Shown: one piece after another, positions 8,500 to 17,960 of the stretch | Layout of the letters: each line of letters begins with the position of its first letter | How positions within the stretch are numbered: the stretch's first letter is position 1 | Source of the DNA: an uncultured Collinsella sp. | GTDB lineage: Bacteria; Actinomycetota; Coriobacteriia; Coriobacteriales; Coriobacteriaceae | NCBI GenBank assembly: GCA_902475245.1 | Contig: CABRYP010000003.1 | Coordinates: 1-64,000, forward strand | DNA: 64,000 bases | Direction: 5' to 3' | Program-made: the position numbers and the translations under genes | Notes under the pieces: model-generated | Seen by the model: only the letters and a program-made list of their open reading frames with translations | Databases searched by the model: none | What the model was told of the DNA's origin: nothing

Positions 8500-8583
8500 C
8501 GGTTCCCCATATTATTAATGACGTCGACAGGCGGGGTGGTTCCCCGCGTACGTGCCATCTGAGTAACCGAGGGGAGGGCGCAC

Positions 8584-9018
8584 ATGGGAATGACTGGTGC
8601 ATACGAGCGCAATCTCGATGCAAAAGGTCGTCTGTCCCTGCCTGCACCCCTTCGCGAGGAGCTTGGAGAGCACGTTCGCGTGTTCAAAGCCCTGGATGTC
8701 GATGCTCTGTACGTGTTCTCTGCCGAGGCCTTCGATAAGTGGGTCGAAGGACTCTTCGCGGGTCGTGAGGGCCACGAGGGTTTTAACCCGCGTGACATCA
8801 ACGACCAGAAGCTCATGAGGGCGATCAACAAGCGCACCACGTCGATGGATGTGGACAGCGCCGGTCGTATCGGTCTTTCTGAGTCTCTCCGCAAGCAGGC
8901 GAACCTCGACCGCGAGGTCACGGTTGTGGGTAACTACGACCACCTTGAGGTTTGGGACCGCGCCGCGGCCGATGAGGACGATGACGACGAGGCTCTGCTT
9001 GACCTCTTCTTCTCGTAA
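8584..9018 (+). CDS. mraZ: Transcriptional regulator MraZ
   Basis: This 144-residue protein has two SpoVT/AbrB-like DNA-binding halves. The first reads YERNLDAKGRLSLPAPLREEL and the second MDVDSAGRIGLSESLRKQANLDREVTVVG. MraZ heads the dcw cluster and binds its own promoter as a ring. The ribosome site GAGGGGAGG is excellent. The C-terminus is unusually acidic (DEDDDDEALLDL). It overlaps nothing and is followed by rsmH after 20 bases. Confidence 0.93.
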   Translation: MGMTGAYERNLDAKGRLSLPAPLREELGEHVRVFKALDVDALYVFSAEAFDKWVEGLFAGREGHEGFNPRDINDQKLMRAINKRTTSMDVDSAGRIGLSESLRKQANLDREVTVVGNYDHLEVWDRAAADEDDDDEALLDLFFS

Positions 9019-9038
9019 GGGCAAGGCACGAGTAACGG

Positions 9039-10004
9039 ATGGAGCGTGGGATCTTGACACAAGAATATCGGCATGAACCTGTCATGCTCGGCGAAGTGCT
9101 TGAGTCGCTGCAGCTCAAGAGCGGCTCCGTTGTCTGCGATTGCACCCTTGGCGGTGCCGGTCATTCGGTAAAGATGGCCGCGCAGGTGGGGGAGACGGGC
9201 CTTTTGCTCGGCGTCGATCAGGACGACATGGCCCTCGAGGCCGCTGGTGCCCGTCTGGACCGCGAGGTTCCCGGCGTCCCGCACCAGCTGCTGAAGGGCA
9301 ACTTCGGCGACTTGGACGAGCTGCTTTGCTCGGCCGAGGTGCCCGGGGTCGATGGCTTCCTGTTTGACTTGGGCGTTTCGTCACCGCAACTCGATATCCC
9401 TGGCAGGGGCTTTTCGTATAACGAAGATGCTCCATTGGACATGCGGATGGATCCGGGTAACAACACCCTAAACGCAGCTGAGGTCATCAACACCTATAAC
9501 GAACACGACCTCGCCCGGATTCTACGCGTCTACGGCGAAGAGAAGTTCGCCTCGCAGATTGCGCGCGAGATTGTGCGCCGTCGCGAGCAAGAACCGATCG
9601 AAACTACAGGCCAATTTGTCGAGATCATCAAGGCTGGCATTCCGGCTGCCGCTCGTCGGCATGGTGGGCACCCGGCCAAGAAGAGCTTCCAGGCCATTCG
9701 CATCGAGGTCAACCACGAGCTCGATGTGCTCGAGAGGGGGCTTGATGCCGCCACCAGGTGGCTCAACCCGGGCGGACGCATCTGCGTCATCTCGTATCAC
9801 TCGCTCGAGGACCGTATCGTAAAGAACCACTTTAAGGAGATGAGCCAGGGGTGCACGTGCCCGCCGGAGATTCCGGTGTGCGTGTGTGGCAACGTGCCGA
9901 TACTCAAGGTCATCACCCGCAAACCCTTGGTTGCCCAACCCGATGAGGTTGCGCGCAACCCTCGGGCGAGATCAGCCAAAATCCGCGTGGCGCAGCGCCT
10001 GTAG
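9039..10004 (+). CDS. rsmH: 16S rRNA (cytosine-1402-N4)-methyltransferase
   Basis: This SAM-dependent enzyme (up to 321 residues) methylates N4 of C1402 in 16S rRNA. The SAM-binding motif is in CDCTLGGAGHSVKMA, followed by GVDQDDMALEAA. Later conserved segments are FDLGVSSPQLD, RGFSY...PLDMRMD and ISYHSLEDRIVKNHF. A Cys-rich CTCPPEIPVCVCG segment near the C-terminus is normal. A TTG fifteen bases downstream (9054), preceded by GGAGCGTGGG, is an equally good start and gives the usual family N-terminus. Confidence 0.93.
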   Translation: MERGILTQEYRHEPVMLGEVLESLQLKSGSVVCDCTLGGAGHSVKMAAQVGETGLLLGVDQDDMALEAAGARLDREVPGVPHQLLKGNFGDLDELLCSAEVPGVDGFLFDLGVSSPQLDIPGRGFSYNEDAPLDMRMDPGNNTLNAAEVINTYNEHDLARILRVYGEEKFASQIAREIVRRREQEPIETTGQFVEIIKAGIPAAARRHGGHPAKKSFQAIRIEVNHELDVLERGLDAATRWLNPGGRICVISYHSLEDRIVKNHFKEMSQGCTCPPEIPVCVCGNVPILKVITRKPLVAQPDEVARNPRARSAKIRVAQRL

Positions 10005-10094
10005 GCGCGACCGCGCGAAATTGGACCTCCCGCTCGCACCATAAACGAAGCTTAAACACACTACCAACGTACTCGGGATGGGAGGCGGCATATC

Positions 10095-10577
10095 ATGGGC
10101 TATAACACCTCAAACGCAGCACTCGCCTATGATATGAACGCCATGCCCGCCTACCGCGAGGCACCGCAGGCGCCCGTTGCTCCCCGCGAGCAGCGCACGC
10201 CGCGTTTTGATGTCTACACGGGCGCGGGCCGTCAGGCAAACCAGGCGGTAAGCCCGGTTTTCATGAGCGTTCTTAAAACGGTTTGCATCATTGCGGCTGT
10301 CTTCATGACGATCGGTGTCGCGCGCGTGGCGCTTGCCGGTGTTACGGCCCAGGTGCTTAACGGCAACGCAGAGCTTACCAACACGCTCGAGAAGGCGACC
10401 GACGAGAGTTCTAACCTTGAGGTCATGCATTCGGTCTATGGTGCCGACACGCGTATTCGCGATCTTGCGGGCGCCTATGGCATGGTGGAGCCCAGCGAGA
10501 GCGTTACGCTTGACTTTTCGCAGGATGCAGCCGCGGGCGCTAGCTCGACTGCGGCCGCTCAGTTAATAAGACGGTAG
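10095..10577 (+). CDS. ftsL: FtsL-like cell division membrane protein
   Basis: This 160-residue bitopic protein has a Pro/Arg-rich cytoplasmic segment of about 55 residues, one transmembrane helix at about 57-82, and an extracytoplasmic helical tail with spaced hydrophobics. Sequence similarity is weak, as is usual for FtsL. The assignment rests on topology, size and position between rsmH and ftsI. FtsL works with FtsQ and the FtsW-FtsI pair at the septum. Ribosome site GGGAGG. Confidence 0.75.
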   Translation: MGYNTSNAALAYDMNAMPAYREAPQAPVAPREQRTPRFDVYTGAGRQANQAVSPVFMSVLKTVCIIAAVFMTIGVARVALAGVTAQVLNGNAELTNTLEKATDESSNLEVMHSVYGADTRIRDLAGAYGMVEPSESVTLDFSQDAAAGASSTAAAQLIRR

Positions 10578-10583
10578 CTGAGT

Positions 10584-12449
10584 ATGACAAATGACTATCG
10601 CCGCGGTTCCGACGGGGACCACGGGTCTGGACGTCCCTCCTCGCGGGGACGTTCTGGTTATCAAGGAACGGGTCGGCCATCTTACAACGCGGGGCCGTCC
10701 TATGGCAACGACCCTGCGTCGCGTCTTCGTGGTTCGGGCGGACCTCGGGTGCGCAATACGGGCGCGCGCAAGGGGTCGTCGTCTGAATGGGTTACGGGAA
10801 CGCCGCTGCCTCGCCGCGATGTCGTTATGGGCTGTATCGGGGTTGGCCTTGCCGCGGGCGTCTTCCGTCTTGCCGAATACCAGATCGTGAATGCTGACAA
10901 GCTGCGCGAGCGCGCGGACGCGCGTCGTCTGCTTTCACAGACGCTCTATGCCAAACGTGGCACTATCTACGACCGCAACGGCAACGTGCTGACGTCGTCA
11001 GTCGAATGCCGCAATGTCGCCGTGAACCCTCAGCTTGTCGAGGACGTCGACAAGACGGTCTCGGCGCTGGTCAAGGCCACCGGTATCGATAAAAAGACCT
11101 GTCGCAAGCTGGTACTGTCTGATGGTTCCTGGGTGTATATCAAGCGCCAGGTCGACGAGGATGACGCTGCCGCCCTGGAAAAGAAGAATCTACCCGGCGT
11201 GCTCTTTGAGCAGGCGATGAAGCGGGTTTACCCGTATGGAAACCTGGCTTCTCAGGTGCTGGGCGTCGTGAACGTGGACAACGCTGGCCTGACTGGACTC
11301 GAAAAACAATACGATGAGCTTCTGACCGGAACGAATGGCTCTCTTGTGCGCGAGCGCGCAAGAGATGGCGGCTACATCGCGGGCGGTGCCTATAAAAAGG
11401 TTGCCGCGATTGATGGCGTGGATATCGTGACGACGATCGACGTCAACATTCAGCGCGCCGCGGAAGATGCCTTGGCCGAGGCGGTCGAGAAGACGAAGGC
11501 CAAAAACGGGTCGGCCCTGGTGACCGACCCGACGACTGGAGAGATCCTGGCCGCCTGCTCGTATCCGACCTACGACCAGACCAATTTGGAAAACGCCAAG
11601 ACCGAGGACATGAACCTTCGTCTGGTGACGGATGCCTACGAGCCCGGCTCGGTCTTTAAGACGCTGGTTGCGGGCGCCGGATTTGATTTGGGCGTTGTGC
11701 GCCCGAGCACATCGTTTGAGGTTCCCGCGAGTATCAAGGTGGGCGACGATACCGTTACCGATGCCGACAAGCGTGACTACACCATGACAATGGACGTACG
11801 CGAGATGATGCGCCGTTCGTCCAATGTCGGTTTTGTCCTGGTGGGGCGCAAGATCGGTGCCGATGATTTTGCCACCTATGTGGACAAGTGGGGTATCGGT
11901 CATAGCTCCGGTGTCGATTTTCCGGGTGAGAGTCTGGGCATCGTCAAGGAGCGCGACCAGTACGATGGTGCCACCTTGGGTGCTATGAGCTTTGGCCAGG
12001 CGCTGTCCGTCTCGCCGATTGAGGTCGCACGTGCCGTGGGCGGCATCGCGAACGGCGGCGTGATGATGACTCCGCACTTCTATAAGTCGAGCAAGGGCGA
12101 TGAAAAGGATTGGGGCGAGGGGGATCGCGCGATTTCCGAGGAGGCCGCCTCGCAGGTGACATCGTGTATGCAGACGGTCGTTGCCGAGGGAACGGGCGTT
12201 GGCGGCGCGGTGGACGGCTACGACGTGGCGGGCAAGACCGGTACGGCCGAGCGCGCCGATGAGAACGGCGGCTACCTCAAAGAGAACTACATGTCGTCTT
12301 TTATGGGGTTTGCCCCGGCGCAGTCGCCCAAGATCCTGTGCTATATCACCCTTGACGGAACCCCGTCAGGCTCCGATGCCGCCGCAGTGCCGTTCCAGTC
12401 CATTATGGCCAGTGCGCTTGACGTGTTGGGTGTCCCGCGCACCAAGTAG
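10584..12449 (+). CDS. ftsI: Septal peptidoglycan transpeptidase (class B PBP)
   Basis: This 621-residue FtsI/PBP3-type transpeptidase cross-links septal peptidoglycan. A Gly/Ser/Arg-rich cytoplasmic head (about 1-70) precedes a membrane segment near 75-95. The dimerisation domain begins at KRGTIYDRNG. The catalytic motifs are S-V-F-K near 355-359, S-S-N near 411 and K-T-G near 550. No PASTA repeats follow. The gap to the ftsL stop is six bases. MurE, which usually follows, is absent. Confidence 0.93.
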   Translation: MTNDYRRGSDGDHGSGRPSSRGRSGYQGTGRPSYNAGPSYGNDPASRLRGSGGPRVRNTGARKGSSSEWVTGTPLPRRDVVMGCIGVGLAAGVFRLAEYQIVNADKLRERADARRLLSQTLYAKRGTIYDRNGNVLTSSVECRNVAVNPQLVEDVDKTVSALVKATGIDKKTCRKLVLSDGSWVYIKRQVDEDDAAALEKKNLPGVLFEQAMKRVYPYGNLASQVLGVVNVDNAGLTGLEKQYDELLTGTNGSLVRERARDGGYIAGGAYKKVAAIDGVDIVTTIDVNIQRAAEDALAEAVEKTKAKNGSALVTDPTTGEILAACSYPTYDQTNLENAKTEDMNLRLVTDAYEPGSVFKTLVAGAGFDLGVVRPSTSFEVPASIKVGDDTVTDADKRDYTMTMDVREMMRRSSNVGFVLVGRKIGADDFATYVDKWGIGHSSGVDFPGESLGIVKERDQYDGATLGAMSFGQALSVSPIEVARAVGGIANGGVMMTPHFYKSSKGDEKDWGEGDRAISEEAASQVTSCMQTVVAEGTGVGGAVDGYDVAGKTGTAERADENGGYLKENYMSSFMGFAPAQSPKILCYITLDGTPSGSDAAAVPFQSIMASALDVLGVPRTK

Positions 12450-12572
12450 GGGGTTACTATCTATGAAATGGTCAGTCGGTTAATCCGGGTTGTTCACACG
12501 CCCTGCACCACGCGTAGGCGGCGCTGGGATACAATACGCCGATAGCATTATTAGGTTTACAGGGGAGCTGCA
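12450..12572 (+). other. Gap where murE would normally lie
   Basis: The stretch contains a TACAAT-type -10 near 12529, suggesting an internal promoter for murF. A six-codon frame (ATG AAA TGG TCA GTC GGT TAA) starts at 12463 behind a GGGGGTT ribosome-like site. No murE remnant is visible. Confidence 0.4.
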
Positions 12573-13997
12573 ATGATAGAGATCGCCGTCAACAACCTCG
12601 CGGCCGCAACAGGGGCCCGAACCGTGACGGGAGAAGCCGATCGGGTGTGCCGCGGTTGCGTTATCGACTCGCGCCAGGTTGAGGAGGGCACGATATTCGT
12701 CGCCTTCCCGGGTGAAAAGGTCGACGGCAACGACTTTGCTTCCCGTGCCATCGAGTCGGGTGCCGGCGCCGTCGTGATGACGCGCGAGCCCGATGCCGAG
12801 CTGCTTTCGCTGGCCCATGAGAAGGGCTGCGCCATCCTGCATACCGATGACCCCGAGGAGTTTTTGCTGCGCCTGGCTCACGCTTATCGTTTGGAGCTTG
12901 GCTGCCTGGTAATTGGCATTACCGGCTCTATCGGCAAGACGACGACCAAGGACGTGCTCGCCGCGGTGCTCGCCAAGCGCTATCGCGTTTGGGCAACCAA
13001 GGGTAACTACAACAACCTGATCGGTATGCCGCTCACGGTGCTGGCGGCCCCTGCCGACACCGAGGTTCTGGTGCTCGAGATGGGCATGAACCATTTCCAC
13101 GAGATTGAGCGCATGTCTCAGTCCGCCAATCCCAACCTTGCCATTGTGACCAAGATCGGCACCTCCCATATCGGTATTCTGGGCAGTCGCGAGAATATCG
13201 CTCGTGCCAAATCCGAGATTGTTGGCGGCATGTGCGCCGCCGGAGACCTTCTCCCGTTGCTGGTTTTGGGTGGTGAGGACGACTTTACTCCGTTCATCCG
13301 CGACACCTTTGCCGCGCCTGCGGGCGTCGACGTGATGCTTGCGGGCGTCTCGGACGACGATGAGGTCCGTGCGTGCGACATTCGCATTGATGACGAGGGA
13401 CGCCCGGTCTTTACGCTCGATTTTGGCTTGGGCGAGACTATCGACACACTGCTTGCCATTCCCGGCGCGCAGTCCGTTCCCAATGCCGTCAAGGCCGCGG
13501 CGGTTGCCTATCGTCTTGGCGTGACGCCCGAGCAGATCGATGCCGCCTTTAGGGGTCTTACGATTACCGGGCATCGCCAGGAAATCAAGCGCGCCAAGAG
13601 CGGCGCTCGCGTCATCGACGACTCATATAACGCCAGTGCCGAATCGATGGCAGCCGGCCTCGACCTGCTGTGTTCGCTTTCGTGCACGGGTTCGCGCATG
13701 GCGGTTCTGGGCGAGATGGGCGAGATGGGCGACGAGGCTCCTCGCATGCATGAGCTGGTGGGCGCCTATGCGGCGGCCAAGAAGCTCGATATGCTCGCAT
13801 GTGTCGGCGGTGAGCTTGCCCAGCGTATGGCCGAGGCCGCGCGCATGATGGGTATGGATGAGGACCGCATTCAGGTGTTCTCCGACTATCAGCAGGTGCT
13901 CGACCGTATGGGCGGCGCTCTTGAGCAGCATGATGTCGTGCTGGTCAAGGGCTCACGCTTCGTTGAGCTCGATCGCTTTGTGGAAGGTGTGTGCTAG
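12573..13997 (+). CDS. murF: UDP-MurNAc-tripeptide--D-Ala-D-Ala ligase
   Basis: This 474-residue cytoplasmic ligase adds D-Ala-D-Ala to the UDP-MurNAc tripeptide, the last soluble step before MraY. The N-terminal domain shows CRGCVIDSRQVEEGTIFVAFPG. The ATP loop GITGSIGKTTTKD begins near residue 115. The central EMGMNHFHEIERMS and C-terminal VIDDSYNASAESM motifs are typical of MurF. GAGGAGG-poor but adequate GGGGAG ribosome site. It runs straight into mraY. Confidence 0.94.
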   Translation: MIEIAVNNLAAATGARTVTGEADRVCRGCVIDSRQVEEGTIFVAFPGEKVDGNDFASRAIESGAGAVVMTREPDAELLSLAHEKGCAILHTDDPEEFLLRLAHAYRLELGCLVIGITGSIGKTTTKDVLAAVLAKRYRVWATKGNYNNLIGMPLTVLAAPADTEVLVLEMGMNHFHEIERMSQSANPNLAIVTKIGTSHIGILGSRENIARAKSEIVGGMCAAGDLLPLLVLGGEDDFTPFIRDTFAAPAGVDVMLAGVSDDDEVRACDIRIDDEGRPVFTLDFGLGETIDTLLAIPGAQSVPNAVKAAAVAYRLGVTPEQIDAAFRGLTITGHRQEIKRAKSGARVIDDSYNASAESMAAGLDLLCSLSCTGSRMAVLGEMGEMGDEAPRMHELVGAYAAAKKLDMLACVGGELAQRMAEAARMMGMDEDRIQVFSDYQQVLDRMGGALEQHDVVLVKGSRFVELDRFVEGVC

Positions 13998-14000
13998 TCC

Positions 14001-15020
14001 ATGTTCGGCAATCCTTCGTATCCTACGTACCAGGCATTTTTGGGATTGGGCATCGCCGCCGTCATCGCGATGCTGCTTATGCCGTGGTGGATTAAGCTCC
14101 TGAAGGTCGAGGGCATCGGCCAGCAGGTTCGCGCCGATGGCCCCAAGCGTCACCTGATTAAGCAGGGCACGCCCACCATGGGTGGCGTCATCATCCTGGT
14201 TGCCGTTTCGCTGACCTGCCTTTTGATGGGAAAGCTCACCACCGAGCTCGTGCTTGTGCTGCTCGCCACGCTGGCAACCGGCGTTCTTGGCCTCATCGAC
14301 GACCTGACTTCTGTCACGCACGGCCGCTCGCTCGGCCTGACGCCTCACGCCAAGATGATTGGCCTTACCCTCATCTGCGTTACCTTTACCGTGCTTGCCG
14401 TCAACTGGTGCGGCGTCGCCCCCGAGATTCGTTTCCCCGGTGGCCTGACGATCGACCTTGGTGTGCTCTCGACCACCATTTGCGGCCTCTCTTTTCCGTG
14501 GCTCTACCTTGTCTTTTGCTGGCTGATGATCGCGGGCCTTTCCAACGCCGTAAACCTCACCGACGGCTTGGACGGTCTTGCCGGCGGCACCGCCATGATC
14601 GCCATGCTGGCCATGGCTGCCATGGCGTTTTTGCACGGCGATGTGAACCTGTCCATCTTCTGCACGGCGTGCGCCGGCGCCTGCCTGGGATTTTTGTGGT
14701 TCAACTGCTATCCGGCGAGCATCTTTATGGGCGATACCGGCTCGCTTGCCCTGGGTGCCGCTTTTGCCTGCACCTCCATCATGACCAACACCGAAGTCGT
14801 TTCCCTCATCATCGGCGGTCTGTTTATCGTCGAGACCCTGTCGGTCATGATCCAGGTCGTCTATTTCCACTTTACGCACAAGCGCGTCTTCCTTATGGCG
14901 CCCATTCATCATCATTTCGAAAAGAAGGGCTGGGCCGAGACCAAGGTCGTCATCCGTTTTTGGATTGTCGCCGCGGCCTTCGGAGCCCTGGGCCTCGCGT
15001 TGTTCTTCCAGTTGGGATAG
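14001..15020 (+). CDS. mraY: Phospho-N-acetylmuramoyl-pentapeptide transferase
   Basis: This 339-residue integral membrane enzyme transfers phospho-MurNAc-pentapeptide to undecaprenyl phosphate, making lipid I. About ten hydrophobic segments are visible. Signatures include TPTMGGVIIL, LIDDLTSVTHGRSLGL (the Asp-Asp pair), NAVNLTDGLDGLAGG and the C-terminal APIHHHFEKKGW. Length is slightly under the usual 350-360. It begins three bases after murF, so translation is probably coupled. Confidence 0.95.
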   Translation: MFGNPSYPTYQAFLGLGIAAVIAMLLMPWWIKLLKVEGIGQQVRADGPKRHLIKQGTPTMGGVIILVAVSLTCLLMGKLTTELVLVLLATLATGVLGLIDDLTSVTHGRSLGLTPHAKMIGLTLICVTFTVLAVNWCGVAPEIRFPGGLTIDLGVLSTTICGLSFPWLYLVFCWLMIAGLSNAVNLTDGLDGLAGGTAMIAMLAMAAMAFLHGDVNLSIFCTACAGACLGFLWFNCYPASIFMGDTGSLALGAAFACTSIMTNTEVVSLIIGGLFIVETLSVMIQVVYFHFTHKRVFLMAPIHHHFEKKGWAETKVVIRFWIVAAAFGALGLALFFQLG

Positions 15021-15029
15021 TGGTCTTTC

Positions 15030-16436
15030 ATGCCTCTTGCTGATGTCTTTAGCCTGCTCGTTTTGGGCCAGGGTAAGTCCGGTCTTGATGTCGCTCGCTG
15101 GGCGCTTGCACATCCCGAGCGTGTGAGTGCCGTAACCGTTTACGGTGGCGGCACGTCCGAGCCCAACGATGCCACGCGCTCGCTCGAGGCGCACGGGGCA
15201 TCGTTTGTCTACAGAACCGAGCAGGTCGAGGGCGCGTTTGATGTATGCGTGACGTGTCCGGGCATCTCGGAGTTCTCGGCATTCTTTAAGGCTGGCCGTG
15301 ATCACGCTGCCCAGATTATGGGTGAGCCCGAGTTTGCCTACCGTCTGTCTCCCCAAAATTGGATTGCCATTACGGGCACCAACGGCAAGACGACAACCAC
15401 GTCACTGACCGATTACCTGCTTAAGGCAGCGGGCGAGGCGAGCGTTGCTGTCGGCAACATTGGCGAGCCTCCGGTGAACGAGATCGATGGCCGTGCGCAT
15501 AACGAGTGGTTTGTGGCGGAGCTTTCGAGCTATCAGATCGCAACGACCCAGGAGCTTCACCCCCGTGTGGCGGTGCTGCTCAACATTACCCCCGACCATC
15601 TGGGCTGGCATAAGAGCCATAAGAACTATGCGCTCGCCAAGATTAAGCTCTTCGAGAATATGGTCGACGATGACCTGGTGATTGTTGACGTCGAGGATGC
15701 CGGTATCCACGAGTTCGATGAGTACATCTATGTTCCGGGCCGTCGCATCTGCAAGGTTGCTTTTGACGAGCCTGCGGGCGAGGACGCCGCATTTGTGCGC
15801 GATGGCAAGATGGTCGTTCGCCTGAAGGGCGTCGAGACCCCGCTCGTCGATACGTCCGAGCTTAAGATTTCGGGCCATCACAATGTAATCAATGCCCTGT
15901 GTGCTGCCACGGCGGCCCTGACGGTCGGCGCCGATGTTGACGGTGTGTGTCGCGGCCTGGTCTCGTTCCAGCCGCTGGAGCACCGCGTTGAGCCCTGTGG
16001 CGAGATCGATGGCGTGCGCTATGTTAACGATTCCAAGGCAACGAACACCGATGCGGTCGAAAAGGCCCTGACGGCGTTTCCCGATGACGATGTGATCTTG
16101 CTGCTCGGCGGTCACGATAAGGGCACGCCGCTCGAGTCCTTTGCCCGCGTTGTGATGGATAACGTTCGCTCGGTGGTCTGCTTTGGCGACGCGCGCGAGC
16201 GCTTTACCGCCGCTATGGACGAGGCGGATGTCGACGGTGATGTCGATATCGCCCAGGCCGACGACCTGCGCGATGCCGTGGACGTTGCCCGTTCGCTCTC
16301 GAGCCGCGGCGATGTGATCTTACTGTCGCCCGCCTGCTCTTCGTTTGATGAGTTCTCGGGCTACGAGGAGCGCGGTCGCGTGTTTAAGGACTATGTGGCC
16401 CAGCTTGCCGCTGCGTCCAATACGCAAATGGAATAG
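15030..16436 (+). CDS. murD: UDP-MurNAc-L-alanine--D-glutamate ligase
   Basis: This 468-residue cytoplasmic ligase adds D-glutamate to UDP-MurNAc-L-Ala. The N-terminal Rossmann segment is LLVLGQGKSGLDVARWAL. The ATP loop is ITGTNGKTTTTSL and the central motif NITPDHLGWH. The C-terminal domain contains YVNDSKATNTDAVEKAL and LLLGGHDKGT, both characteristic of MurD. Length is normal. It lies nine bases after mraY. Confidence 0.95.
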   Translation: MPLADVFSLLVLGQGKSGLDVARWALAHPERVSAVTVYGGGTSEPNDATRSLEAHGASFVYRTEQVEGAFDVCVTCPGISEFSAFFKAGRDHAAQIMGEPEFAYRLSPQNWIAITGTNGKTTTTSLTDYLLKAAGEASVAVGNIGEPPVNEIDGRAHNEWFVAELSSYQIATTQELHPRVAVLLNITPDHLGWHKSHKNYALAKIKLFENMVDDDLVIVDVEDAGIHEFDEYIYVPGRRICKVAFDEPAGEDAAFVRDGKMVVRLKGVETPLVDTSELKISGHHNVINALCAATAALTVGADVDGVCRGLVSFQPLEHRVEPCGEIDGVRYVNDSKATNTDAVEKALTAFPDDDVILLLGGHDKGTPLESFARVVMDNVRSVVCFGDARERFTAAMDEADVDGDVDIAQADDLRDAVDVARSLSSRGDVILLSPACSSFDEFSGYEERGRVFKDYVAQLAAASNTQME

Positions 16437-16445
16437 GGGTTGCCG

Positions 16446-17960
16446 GTGAGAGAGGAGAGCCCCCGACAGAATATGAGGAGGCCCGACTCGGACCGTGCTT
16501 CCTCGCAGTGCATCACGCCGCGCGCCGGTCGTCGCACGCAGGGCATCGGCGAACGTTATATCGCCGGCGTCCCCGCACGTATCATGCGACCCCGCCTGGT
16601 CTTTTTGACCTGCCTGTTCTCGCTGGTCTGTTTTGGCCTGCTTATGGTGTACTCGGCTTCTTCAGTCGAGGCGCTTCACGAGAACGACTCCGCGACCTAC
16701 TTTTTGTTCCGGCAGTTTATGTTCACTGTCGTCGGTGTTGCTGCCCTCGAGTTCATCGCGCGCGTTGCACCCGATAGCTGGTTTGGCGAAGGGGCGCTTA
16801 AACTTGCCCTTATCGCTATGATGATCTTGCTGCTTGCGGTGTTCCTCTTTGGTAGCGGCAGCCGTGGCGCTACGCGTTGGCTGAGCATTGCCGGCATTCA
16901 GTTTCAGCCATCGGAGTTTCTCAAGCCGTTTGCCATTGTCTATTCTGCCATCATGCTCGATCGCGTGTTTTCGCCCGGCGGTAACATCAATGAGTTCCTT
17001 AAGGGCATGGGCTTATATTTGGGCATATCGCTCGTCTTGATTTTTATTCAGCCCGACTTTGGCACCATCCTGATTATTCTGTTGACGATCATGTGCATGG
17101 CGCTCTTTGCCGGTCTTGACCCAAAATTCATTATCGGTGCGATTCTTGCTGGCGCCGTCATCATCGTGATCGCTCTTGTCGTCGAGCCGTACCGTATGGT
17201 GCGCATTCAGGTTCTCTTGAACCCTTGGGCAGATGAATATGGAGACGGGTATCAGGCAACGCTCGCCATTATGGCGTTTGCTTCGGGCGGACTGTTCGGC
17301 CGCGGTATCGGTAACTCAACCATGAAGTACTCGTATTTGCCCGAGGCACACAACGACTACATCCTGGCCATCATTGGCGAGGAGGTTGGCTTTTTGGGGA
17401 CGCTGCTGTTTTTCTTGGTGTTTGCGATGCTGATCTACTCGGCGTTTCGAATTGCCGAGCAGGCCGCCGATCGTCGCGGGGCGCTCATGGCTTCGGGCTC
17501 TGCGGTTATCCTCGCGGTGCAGTTTTTGATCAACGCGCTGGGTATTCTCAACGTGTTTCCTATGACGGGTAAGCCGCTGCCGTTTATCAGCTATGGCGGC
17601 TCGTCGATTATCGTGTCGCTCATGCTCGCCGGGCTTATTTTACGCGTCTCGCACGAGAGCGCTCGACGCGATGAATACGATCGTCGTCGCGATAGCTTTG
17701 CCGTTATGGACGAGAGCACTGCCGGTGTTCCCCATACGCGTGGGGAGCGCTCGTCGCGTGGCGGTTTTACCGTCTTGAACGGTTTTGCTTCGGAGTCGGA
17801 TGCCCGTCCGCGCTCGGTGCCGCAGAGTCGCCCGCAACGACCGACGCCGCGCAATACGGGTGGCGGATATAATCGGATCGACTTGAATTCGGACCCGTCG
17901 GCGCGCTTGCGCACCGACGACCAGGGGCCGCGCGTACGAAGGGACTACCATGACCGATAA
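16446..17960 (+). CDS. ftsW: SEDS glycosyltransferase FtsW
   Basis: This 504-residue SEDS protein polymerises lipid II at the septum together with FtsI. A basic N-terminal tail of about 45 residues precedes ten membrane segments. Family motifs include GSGSRGATRWL, FQPSEFLKPF, QPDFGT, AHNDYILAIIGEE and GKPLPFISYGGSS. A polar C-terminal extension of about 100 residues is rich in Arg, Ser and Pro. The GTG start is chosen because AGGGGT lies five bases upstream; a TTG six bases earlier is the alternative. It overlaps murG by 11 bases. Confidence 0.93.
   Translation: MREESPRQNMRRPDSDRASSQCITPRAGRRTQGIGERYIAGVPARIMRPRLVFLTCLFSLVCFGLLMVYSASSVEALHENDSATYFLFRQFMFTVVGVAALEFIARVAPDSWFGEGALKLALIAMMILLLAVFLFGSGSRGATRWLSIAGIQFQPSEFLKPFAIVYSAIMLDRVFSPGGNINEFLKGMGLYLGISLVLIFIQPDFGTILIILLTIMCMALFAGLDPKFIIGAILAGAVIIVIALVVEPYRMVRIQVLLNPWADEYGDGYQATLAIMAFASGGLFGRGIGNSTMKYSYLPEAHNDYILAIIGEEVGFLGTLLFFLVFAMLIYSAFRIAEQAADRRGALMASGSAVILAVQFLINALGILNVFPMTGKPLPFISYGGSSIIVSLMLAGLILRVSHESARRDEYDRRRDSFAVMDESTAGVPHTRGERSSRGGFTVLNGFASESDARPRSVPQSRPQRPTPRNTGGGYNRIDLNSDPSARLRTDDQGPRVRRDYHDR

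Noticed and set aside
12463..12483. Six-codon frame after ftsI
   Set aside because: Too short to judge. It has a ribosome-like GGGGGTT but no attenuator-like structure follows.
13953..15356. Long minus-strand open frame opposite mraY and murD
   Set aside because: The same shadow effect; the plus strand carries well-conserved MraY and MurD motifs throughout.
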